A stretch of DNA of 64,000 nucleotides from Poecilobothrus nobilitatus (lineage: Eukaryota; Arthropoda; Insecta; Diptera; Dolichopodidae), in the NCBI GenBank assembly GCA_947095535.1, contig OX352773.1, forward strand, positions 269,258,515 to 269,322,514, given 5' to 3'. Under the pieces are notes generated by a model that had not been told where the DNA came from, searched no databases, and worked only from the letters and a program-made list of their open reading frames with translations. Shown here one piece after another: positions 52,201 through 62,485 of the stretch. Position 1 is the first letter of the stretch; every line of letters starts with the position of its first letter. Both the position numbers and the translations under genes were made by a program.

Positions 52201-54772
52201 GTACTGTGAAGAAAAGGCAATCCCATAAGATAATCGAATAGAAGAAAATTTATAAAATTTTTTTATAAAGTTTAGTATATATCTGTAAAAAAAAAAAAAA
52301 CTGCAAAAATAGTTGCAGAATAGAATTTTAACTGAAAACTTCAAAAATTAGAATTACGTGAGTTTGCATTGAACCTAAAGATTTCTATAAAGCATGGGAT
52401 GAAATTTAACTAAATTTTTTTAAAGGCTTACAGCGAAAAGATATCTTGAGAGCCTAATTTAAATTTTGATAATTAAATTTTAATTTTAATTGAAAATTCT
52501 ACCTTCCAATTTTACTATACCTAAATTATAATTTTGATACTTTGAATCTATAAAATATTTATTTGATAACAGTACTTTATGTTAAAATTATCATTTGCAT
52601 TTTAGATTAAAGAAAGACAAGATTTTTTTTATATAATAGATATACCATAGGACTCAATAACTAAATTTTTTGTTTTTTCTTTTTTTGTATTTTGCCTTTT
52701 TTTATATTAATTATAAATTTTTGATATGTATATATGAAGGGTCGTATGTAAAACGAATTGTATATGATTTTTATACGAAAAAAAAAGAAAAGAATAATTC
52801 ACTTAACCTATTAAGATAAAACGCAAATGTGCACAAAACAAACAAATTGATAGAAAATAAAAAAGACTAAAAAGAAAACATTATATGTATAGAAACAACC
52901 TCTTACTGCCAAAGTAAGGTAACGTAGAAATAAAATGAAAAAGGATTATTTAGGTTTACATTTAACTTTATCTTTCATATCTATCTAAATATTATGTGAT
53001 CATATATTATTTATTGATCGAGATATTATACACGCCAGAAATAAAATACAGAAAAAACAAAAAATAACAAACAAAGAATATTTTTTTACTTTAGAAACTA
53101 TTAAAAAAATGAATCGTCAATACAAGAACCTTGCGTTTTTCTTTTAATCAACATTAGACATCACAACTACTAAACTGGACAATAACAATAATGGACAAAT
53201 ATTACGAGTACATACAATCCTATACTAAAATTAAAGTAATATAGATATTGTGTTTTTTAGATTACCTTTTAATGAACTAACGTAAAATATAATTCTGTGA
53301 TGATAAAAAATAATCGGTTAAGTATACATCAAAACGGATTTTCCTTATGGGGTCTTTATTTCTCTTTTAATATTGATGTAAATAAATATAATGATATTAT
53401 GACATTATAACTTAAAACTATCCAAATTGATTGAACTTTGGCATTAAATCAAATTTAATTTATTTTTAAAAAAACAATGCAGAATGTAAACCGGTTTTTA
53501 AAGGCGTACATTTCCAAAAGACAATATAAAAATTGTTTAGAACTGTTACTTGCACCAAAATTTGAAAATTTTCTTAGAACTTCATATAATAAGAAAAAAT
53601 TTTAAAAATAAAGAGACACTTTCATCAATTTTAAAGAACTGTACATAATCAAGAAAAACTATTAACATATGTTAAATTTTAAAGTTGAAGTCTTAATGTT
53701 TGCCTTTTATTTTGAAAAAATGTGTACAGGTGCCTAAGTTATAGGTTAAAAAATTTAAATTTTTGAGCCTAACAGGATGTGGTACAAAAAAATTCTAAAC
53801 TAAAAAACTAATTCTAAAAGCGTTTTCTTACCTCAAAGTTTTAAGTTGGAAGGAAGAAAAATTATGAAAAATTTGGTTTCTACGTAACGGTAAATTTAAG
53901 TACAAAATTTAAAACAAATGTATAATGTGGGAATATTGATTTATATAAAGGTAAAAAAAAGTTTTTTCGAATGGCGTTTTTAAATTGAAAAATATTAAGC
54001 AGAATTTGAGATATATACATTTAGAAATAGGGCTTTTTCAAAATTTAAGAGCTGGATGGATGGGGCTACATAAAAAGTTGATTGACATTAATGAAAAGGT
54101 CATTCATTTAAAGGTACAACATTTTAACCACATTTTTTCAAAATTTTTTTTGGGAATCTGCTAAAAATGATAACTTTAATGATAAAATTTTAATGAGTTA
54201 TTTTTGGGAACCATAAATATTTATCAGTTATCGCATTCGCGTAAATTGATTGGGTTTTTCTTGTGACCACAGGCATAAAAACATTAGAATATAATATTTA
54301 TTAAAATTATTAAAGCGATGTACTTTTCGTCATTTTCTTTGTGATTTTTTTTTTTTTTTTAATTTTTATTTTTGTATGTTCTGTGAAAATTGCTTTTAAT
54401 GTTAGTTTGACATTTTATATTAAAAAAAAAAAGAAAATTAAATAAAAAAAAAACAATTATTTCCTAAAAGAAAATTTTCCGTCACAAATAATTTTAATAT
54501 TTCTTCTATACTTAAAGTTATCGTTATTTATTCTTTCATATTATATTATTATTTTTTTTTTTATTATTTATATTCTACTATGATATCTAGATTTTTATCT
54601 ATTTTATTATTACTTCTTGATATGAAACTTGTATTTTTCTACTTTTAATATACATATAATATACATTATTGAATATTTGTATACTTTATTCCTTTAACAT
54701 TTATACATATATAATATACAATAATGTAAACACGTATATATACGTAATTTGCTTTTATAATTTTTGTTAAAT
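49258..54772. other. AT-rich non-coding stretch
   Basis: Homopolymers and TA tracts. 53480-54260 is slightly less AT-rich and reads like decayed repeat sequence, including a GCGTACATTT block also present at 57570 in the duplicated block, but no family was identified. Confidence 0.7.
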
Positions 54773-56357
54773 ATTGGAAATCGTGTGCAATTTAAAAATA
54801 TACATATGTATGTATGTATGTATATTATCTAAATATGACTTTATGTCATGTAATGGATAATTAGAGTATTGTTTTTTTTTTCTTCGATTTTTTTGTTTTT
54901 TTTTTTTTTTCGATATTTTAATTTTTTTAAACGCTTATCTTTCCTTCTCTATCTGACCTACAATATAATATATACAAATATATATACATAGATTTATATA
55001 TATTAGTATACTTTAATTATATCTTATTTGATTTGATAATATACGTACCTACATATAAACAAATATTTAAATTTTATCCATGTATTTACTAGACATAATG
55101 AAATTTTAATTTTTAGAAATTCAAATAAAATATAACTAAAAAAAAAGAAAAAAAAGGTAACAATAATGAAAAATATTTGTGTTTTTTTTTTATCCTAACC
55201 ATAAAAAAAAATTACAAGTAATTCAAGGTTATATTTTTAAAGTGAAATTTTATTTAAATAAAAAATAAGAAGTAACTATAATAATATCAAAATTTTTAAT
55301 AAATCTTTAAAATATATTATTTTTAGAATATACCTATTTAAAATTTTTTTTTGTAAATTAAAAAATTTGTGAAATAGAAAATGTTTTTTTAGAAGACAAT
55401 CGAACCGAAAGAAAATATCCAAAAAAAATACTTTTTATAAAGTTCAGTACCTATGTATAGGTATTTTATATTATATAGGACCGAAATTACAAAAAGAGCT
55501 TCAGAATACAATTTTAACACATAATTTTATATTTTTGTCAATTGATCAGAATAATTATGGGTCTTCAAGTTTTATAACTTTTTAGCTTGACAAATTTCCT
55601 ATCCATAAAATTATTGTTATTTATTTCCAATTCGTTGACAAAATAAATTTGTCAAACAATTTTCAATAGTTGTTTCCTAAACTAAAATTTTCTACACTTC
55701 AGCCTATTAGAATTGTATCTGAGAAATTTCCTACTATCAAATAAAATTTTTCAAATACATAAAATTTTAATTAAATACCGAGAAATCTCTTCATTTTCAC
55801 TTTTTCTTGGCATTTCGAACTATAACTTTATAAATACTAAATTTTATCTTTATGTTTTTATATTTTGACAATTTGAAAATTAAATTGACATTTTAGAAAA
55901 GATGTTTATTTTCCTTGTTTAAAATTTAGTCTTTCCAATTAGGTTGTACACGAGATATGAAAAAAGGTCACAAAACGTGAAGACGTTGGGATTTCACCAC
56001 ACCAATCCCTTTAAATTTTTAACCAACAAAATTATTTATCTCTTGTTTTTTTTTTTTGTTTTTTTGTTTCTTACTCATCGTATAGTCAAAATACAAAATA
56101 TTTATAATTTTTATACTTTGAATAATTTATCTTTTACTATTTCTAGCGTAGCTTTATATCTTATTCCTTTAATCTAGCTATATTTCAACTTTTGCCGATA
56201 CGTCCACATTTTAAATGGCAAATATTTGTTTTAAGGATAACTCGAAAATTTCGATACGGTAATAATTGTAGGTTTTAATTTTAGATCTAATAAGTAGTTA
56301 TTCAAAAATTTATTTCAATTTCGTGTACGTCAATTTTTTTTTTCTTCTTTCCACTAT

Positions 56358-56499
56358 TATAAAGAGCGCAGAGTATCCATTAAGTCATTCATTATTCACA
56401 TTTGACTAAGCTTCAGTTTCTGGAATCATTAGTTTCACTAAGCCGTTGATTACTCAGCTGTATTAGCTATTATACAAGACGATATTAAACGCAAATAAA
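56358..56499 (+). promoter_or_regulatory. Candidate LTR-like core promoter and poly(A) signal
   Basis: TATAAA (56358-56363) is followed 29 bases on by a TCATTC initiator (A at 56387), then AATAAA at 56494-56499. This TATA, initiator, short R region and AATAAA layout is typical of insect Gypsy-type LTRs. Possible LTR ends are TGTACA at 55945 and ATACA at 56534 (about 590 bases), but the flanks show no target-site duplication and no internal retroelement sequence adjoins. It could be a solo LTR or chance. The same layout recurs in the second copy. Confidence 0.35.
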
Positions 56500-56942
56500 T
56501 ATTTTTATCTATCCGCCATCTATTATCTTATACAAGAATTATTTAATTTTTTTATTTTATTATATATTTCGATTTGTTATTCATTATATATAATTATTTG
56601 TTATTTAATTACTAGCAGAGTACCCGGCGTTGCCCGGAGTATTTTATCAGCTTTATGAAATAAAAATTATTAACTTTTGCTTTTGAGTTAATATAATTTA
56701 ATTAATATAGTTCACGTATTACAATGCATTTTCAGATGGTGGTAGTTAATATTCTATTTTTTATTACATTTAGTTAAATTGAATAAACAGAGCCAAGAAT
56801 TAGAGACAATTCTTCTATAAAAATTTTTTAAAGGAATCAATAATCTATTGAGTACACAATTACGACGAAGTGAATTTCCACAATATATTCTTTAATACAG
56901 AGACATAAAATCGCATTTCAATTATGAAAATAATGTAGTACA

Positions 56943-57391
56943 TTTTTTTTCGTAAGTAATTTAAGCACATTTTGAAAAATTTGCTATTAGGTTCGCTCTG
57001 TCCCTCCGTCTGTTTACAAAACTTATATATTCGTTAATATTCATTAATACCGAAACATAAAATCGTATTTAAATTATAAAACACCATAATGTAATAAATT
57101 TTTTTTTTGTAAGTAATGTCACTTCATGTTTTGGTGAATTATCCTTTTAAGCACATTTTGAAAAATTTGCTATTAGGTTCGCTCTGCCACTCCGTCTGTT
57201 TACAAAACTTATATATTCGTTAATATTCGTTAATACCGAAACATAAAATCGTATATAAATTATAAAACACCATAATGTAATCAATTTTTTTTTTGTAAGT
57301 AATGTCACTTCATGTTTTGGTGAAATATCCTTTTAAGCACATTTTGAAAAATTTGTTATTAAGTTCGCTCTGTCCCTCCGTCTGTTAAAAC
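56943..57391 (+). repeat. Three tandem repeats of about 186 bp
   Basis: AAGCACATTTTGAAAAATTT recurs at 56963, 57149 and 57335, exactly 186 bases apart. Each is followed by TTCGCTCTG and TCCGTCTGTT, then in the first two units ATTCGTTAATATTC, ATACCGAAACATAAAATCG and a T run. The first unit starts late, after CGTAAGTAAT, and the third is cut short after CCGTCTGTT. Confidence 0.92.
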
Positions 57392-58200
57392 TTATATACT
57401 GCTTAATAGAGAGCAATGAAATATTAACTATGCGTAGGTTTCTTAAAAGAGTAATGTTGTAGAACAACTTTTTTATGTACCCTCACCGTTGGAGATCCTA
57501 CAGCACCGACAGCTCTTCAAATTTTGAAAAAACTTCTTTTTAAATGCGTACATTTCAGGTTCTGTTTAACATATTTTCAATATAAAAAATACATGATTGT
57601 TTTTTACCTTTATAAATCAACCAGAATTTTTTTACCTTTAGTTTTTCAAATTATGTTTCCTAATTGATTGGCTAAAAATATGTGTAATAATTGTATATGG
57701 ATAAGAATGTAAGGTTTTCTGTTCTTTAAATATGTATGTACTCATTTTTGATTAAATGATGTACAGAAATGTGAATATGTTTTCTAATTTAATTGATAAA
57801 GTTTATAGTATTTTTAAATATACGGATATTATACATACTATATTCACATATTTCAATATTTTATGGGAAACATGTTATACACATGCATTTTATATAGGTA
57901 GACCACATGTAAAGACCACATGTAAGTAATGCATTTCTGAATGATGACATGATGATTGTCTAATGTAGGAGATTGTTTCTGTTTTTAAACAACGGCCGAA
58001 AATGTTATGTTGTTAAGACTTAAACACAGTATTCTTAAGATACTTAATAATGTTACTTTAATTACTGTTCTATATTAGAAATTTGCATTGAAAGGTTTTT
58101 ATGGAATATTAGAAACAGTATAGATAAAAGTAAAGAGTGTTGGAAATATCTTTTTAATAATAATAACACTACACAAAATTAGGCAAAATATTATTAATAA

Positions 58201-59049
58201 GTGCTCGTGCGGAAATAGATTAACAAACGTTAACAAACATTTTGTCACAGGCCTAATTTAGCACCATAAATTCATTCTGCCAAATTAGACAGAAATTAGA
58301 AACAAAATTTTTTTTTGACAGTCTATCGTGTCGAAATGTGTTAATGTATCACAACAAAATTTATTGAATGAGTTTGTGTGCCAAAGTGCAATACTTGTGC
58401 AAATTTTCAATTGGTCAAATCGTTTAAGCACAACAACAAAAAATGAGAATTTCATGACCTGTAGCGTGATGAGCTAATGAATCGTAACCAAATCAACTCA
58501 GAAAGTTTTTGTTATAAAGAGCTACACTTTTGTAAATTTTCAACTCAATTGGTAAAACCGTTTAAGTGCGACAACAAAGAAATTAAAAAATTTTATTGAG
58601 CCCTGGTGCCGAAACGGGTTAATGGATCGTAACCAAATTACCTCAGTGAGCTCCTGTGGTAAAGAGCTACACTTTTGTAAATTTTCAATTCAATTGGCAA
58701 AACCGTTTAAGCGCGACAACAAAGAAATTAAAAAACTTCATTGAGTCCTACTGCCGAAAAGGGTTAATGGATCGTAACCAAATCAACTCAGAAAGCTTTT
58801 GTTATAAAGACCTACACTTTTGTAAATTTTCAACTCAATTGGCAAAACCGTTTAAGCGCGACAACAAAGAAATTAAAAAATTTCATTGAGTCCTGGTGCC
58901 GAAACGGGTTAATGGATCGTAACCAAATCAACTCAGTAAGCTCCTGTTGTAAAGAGCTACACTTTGATAAATTTTCAACTCAATTAGTCGAACAGTTTAA
59001 GTGCGACAACTAAGTAAATTAAAAAACTTCATTGAGACCTGGTGCCGAA
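58201..59049 (+). repeat. 145/146-bp minisatellite array, copy 1
   Basis: The marker CCGAA recurs with its second C at 58610, 58755, 58900 and 59046; more diverged units precede it (about 58209, 58330, 58465). Each unit runs through GGGTTAATGGATCGTAACCA, AGAGCTACACTTT, AATTTTCAACTCAATT and GCGACAAC. The array stops mid-unit at the duplication junction. 145 is not a multiple of three, so units shift frame and the 77-codon frame at 58656-58889 is not coding. Confidence 0.93.
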
Positions 59050-59058
59050 TTGGACACG
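59050..59058. other. 9-bp filler at the duplication junction
   Basis: TTGGACACG lies between the end of copy 1 (GCCGAA) and the start of copy 2 (ATTGGAAATCG) and is in neither copy at this place. A similar AATTGGACATAAATCG sits at the right edge of the window, so the filler could be templated from a neighbouring unit (inference). Confidence 0.8.
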
Positions 59059-60643
59059 ATTGGAAATCGTGTGCAATTTAAAAATATACATATGTATGTA
59101 TGTATGTATATTATCTAAATATGACTTTATGTCATGTAATGGATAATTAGAGTATTGTTTTTTTTTTCTTCGATTTTTTTGTTTTTTTTTTTTTTTCGAT
59201 ATTTTAATTTTTTTAAACGCTTATCTTTCCTTCTCTATCTGACCTACAATATAATATATACAAATATATATACATAGATTTATATATATTAGTATACTTT
59301 AATTATATCTTATTTGATTTGATAATATACGTACCTACATATAAACAAATATTTAAATTTTATCCATGTATTTACTAGACATAATGAAATTTTAATTTTT
59401 AGAAATTCAAATAAAATATAACTAAAAAAAAAGAAAAAAAAGGTAACAATAATGAAAAATATTTGTGTTTTTTTTTTATCCTAACCATAAAAAAAAATTA
59501 CAAGTAATTCAAGGTTATATTTTTAAAGTGAAATTTTATTTAAATAAAAAATAAGAAGTAACTATAATAATATCAAAATTTTTAATAAATCTTTAAAATA
59601 TATTATTTTTAGAATATACCTATTTAAAATTTTTTTTTGTAAATTAAAAAATTTGTGAAATAGAAAATGTTTTTTTAGAAGACAATCGAACCGAAAGAAA
59701 ATATCCAAAAAAAATACTTTTTATAAAGTTCAGTACCTATGTATAGGTATTTTATATTATATAGGACCGAAATTACAAAAAGAGCTTCAGAATACAATTT
59801 TAACACATAATTTTATATTTTTGTCAATTGATCAGAATAATTATGGGTCTTCAAGTTTTATAACTTTTTAGCTTGACAAATTTCCTATCCATAAAATTAT
59901 TGTTATTTATTTCCAATTCGTTGACAAAATAAATTTGTCAAACAATTTTCAATAGTTGTTTCCTAAACTAAAATTTTCTACACTTCAGCCTATTAGAATT
60001 GTATCTGAGAAATTTCCTACTATCAAATAAAATTTTTCAAATACATAAAATTTTAATTAAATACCGAGAAATCTCTTCATTTTCACTTTTTCTTGGCATT
60101 TCGAACTATAACTTTATAAATACTAAATTTTATCTTTATGTTTTTATATTTTGACAATTTGAAAATTAAATTGACATTTTAGAAAAGATGTTTATTTTCC
60201 TTGTTTAAAATTTAGTCTTTCCAATTAGGTTGTACACGAGATATGAAAAAAGGTCACAAAACGTGAAGACGTTGGGATTTCACCACACCAATCCCTTTAA
60301 ATTTTTAACCAACAAAATTATTTATCTCTTGTTTTTTTTTTTTGTTTTTTTGTTTCTTACTCATCGTATAGTCAAAATACAAAATATTTATAATTTTTAT
60401 ACTTTGAATAATTTATCTTTTACTATTTCTAGCGTAGCTTTATATCTTATTCCTTTAATCTAGCTATATTTCAACTTTTGCCGATACGTCCACATTTTAA
60501 ATGGCAAATATTTGTTTTAAGGATAACTCGAAAATTTCGATACGGTAATAATTGTAGGTTTTAATTTTAGATCTAATAAGTAGTTATTCAAAAATTTATT
60601 TCAATTTCGTGTACGTCAATTTTTTTTTTCTTCTTTCCACTAT

Positions 60644-60785
60644 TATAAAGAGCGCAGAGTATCCATTAAGTCATTCATTATTCACATTTGACTAAGCTTC
60701 AGTTTCTGGAATCATTAGTTTCACTAAGCCGTTGATTACTCAGCTGTATTAGCTATTATACAAGACGATATTAAACGCAAATAAA
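60644..60785 (+). promoter_or_regulatory. Candidate LTR-like core promoter, duplicated copy
   Basis: Second copy of the 56358-56499 arrangement, with the same TATAAA, TCATTC and AATAAA spacing. Confidence 0.35.
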
Positions 60786-61228
60786 TATTTTTATCTATCC
60801 GCCATCTATTATCTTATACAAGAATTATTTAATTTTTTTATTTTATTATATATTTCGATTTGTTATTCATTATATATAATTATTTGTTATTTAATTACTA
60901 GCAGAGTACCCGGCGTTGCCCGGAGTATTTTATCAGCTTTATGAAATAAAAATTATTAACTTTTGCTTTTGAGTTAATATAATTTAATTAATATAGTTCA
61001 CGTATTACAATGCATTTTCAGATGGTGGTAGTTAATATTCTATTTTTTATTACATTTAGTTAAATTGAATAAACAGAGCCAAGAATTAGAGACAATTCTT
61101 CTATAAAAATTTTTTAAAGGAATCAATAATCTATTGAGTACACAATTACGACGAAGTGAATTTCCACAATATATTCTTTAATACAGAGACATAAAATCGC
61201 ATTTCAATTATGAAAATAATGTAGTACA

Positions 61229-61676
61229 TTTTTTTTCGTAAGTAATTTAAGCACATTTTGAAAAATTTGCTATTAGGTTCGCTCTGTCCCTCCGTCTGTT
61301 TACAAAACTTATATATTCGTTAATATTCATTAATACCGAAACATAAAATCGTATTTAAATTATAAAACACCATAATGTAATAAATTTTTTTTTGTAAGTA
61401 ATGTCACTTCATGTTTTGGTGAATTATCCTTTTAAGCACATTTTGAAAAATTTGCTATTAGGTTCGCTCTGTCACTCCGTCTGTTTACAAAACTTATATA
61501 TTCGTTAATATTCGTTAATACCGAAACATAAAATCGTATATAAATTATAAAACACCATAATGTAATCAATTTTTTTTTTGTAAGTAATGTCACTTCATGT
61601 TTTGGTGAAATATCCTTTTAAGCACATTTTGAAAAATTTGTTATTAAGTTCGCTCTGTCCCTCCGTCTGTTAAAAC
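61229..61676 (+). repeat. Three tandem repeats of about 186 bp, duplicated copy
   Basis: Second copy of the 56943-57391 block. One base is missing from the T run near 61385, which changes the offset between the large copies from 4,286 to 4,285. Confidence 0.92.
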
Positions 61677-62485
61677 TTATATACTGCTTAATAGAGAGCA
61701 ATGAAATATTAACTATGCGTAGGTTTCTTAAAAGAGTAATGTTGTAGAACAACTTTTTTATGTACCCTCACCGTTGGAGATCCTACAGCACCGACAGCTC
61801 TTCAAATTTTGAAAAAACTTCTTTTTAAATGCGTACATTTCAGGTTCTGTTTAACATATTTTCAATATAAAAAATACATGATTGTTTTTTACCTTTATAA
61901 ATCAACCAGAATTTTTTTACCTTTAGTTTTTCAAATTATGTTTCCTAATTGATTGGCTAAAAATATGTGTAATAATTGTATATGGATAAGAATGTAAGGT
62001 TTTCTGTTCTTTAAATATGTATGTACTCATTTTTGATTAAATGATGTACAGAAATGTGAATATGTTTTCTAATTTAATTGATAAAGTTTATAGTATTTTT
62101 AAATATACGGATATTATACATACTATATTCACATATTTCAATATTTTATGGGAAACATGTTATACACATGCATTTTATATAGGTAGACCACATGTAAAGA
62201 CCACATGTAAGTAATGCATTTCTGAATGATGACATGATGATTGTCTAATGTAGGAGATTGTTTCTGTTTTTAAACAACGGCCGAAAATGTTATGTTGTTA
62301 AGACTTAAACACAGTATTCTTAAGATACTTAATAATGTTACTTTAATTACTGTTCTATATTAGAAATTTGCATTGAAAGGTTTTTATGGAATATTAGAAA
62401 CAGTATAGATAAAAGTAAAGAGTGTTGGAAATATCTTTTTAATAATAATAACACTACACAAAATTAGGCAAAATATTATTAATAA

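Larger units (their letters stand above)
54773..59049 (+). repeat. Tandem duplication, copy 1 (4,277 bp)
   Basis: Matches 59059-63334 at a constant offset of 4,286 up to about 57,100 and 4,285 after that. By eye I saw only a one-base T-run length difference (near 57105), a C/T difference (57187 vs 61472) and a G/C difference (58521 vs 62806). It begins ATTGGAAATCGTG and ends in the middle of a 145-bp repeat unit at GTGCCGAA. Confidence 0.97.
56612..59049 (-). mobile_element. Candidate non-autonomous Helitron, 3' end present, truncated by duplication
   Basis: On the minus strand the terminus reads CCGGGCAACGCCGGGTACTC, then TGCTAG followed by a host T. Helitrons are known to end in CTRR just after a short GC hairpin and to insert between A and T. 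Here the hairpin (CCGG..CCGG) lies about 10 bases before CTAG (56612-56615), and the next minus-strand base is T. Rightward the element would hold the 186-bp repeats and then the 145-bp array, as in tandem-repeat-bearing non-autonomous Helitrons such as DINE-1. No Rep/helicase sequence is present, and the 5' TC end was not found because the copy is cut at the junction. Confidence 0.6.

Noticed and set aside
55944..56177. 77-codon frame, identical at 60230-60463
   Set aside because: It starts with TTG, runs through T-rich tracts and matches no family; its identity between copies only reflects the duplication.
58656..58889. 77-codon frame, repeated at 62941-63174, with a relative at 63523-63735
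   Set aside because: It lies in the 145-bp array. The period is not a multiple of three, so successive units are read in different frames, and no start codon other than GTG is available.
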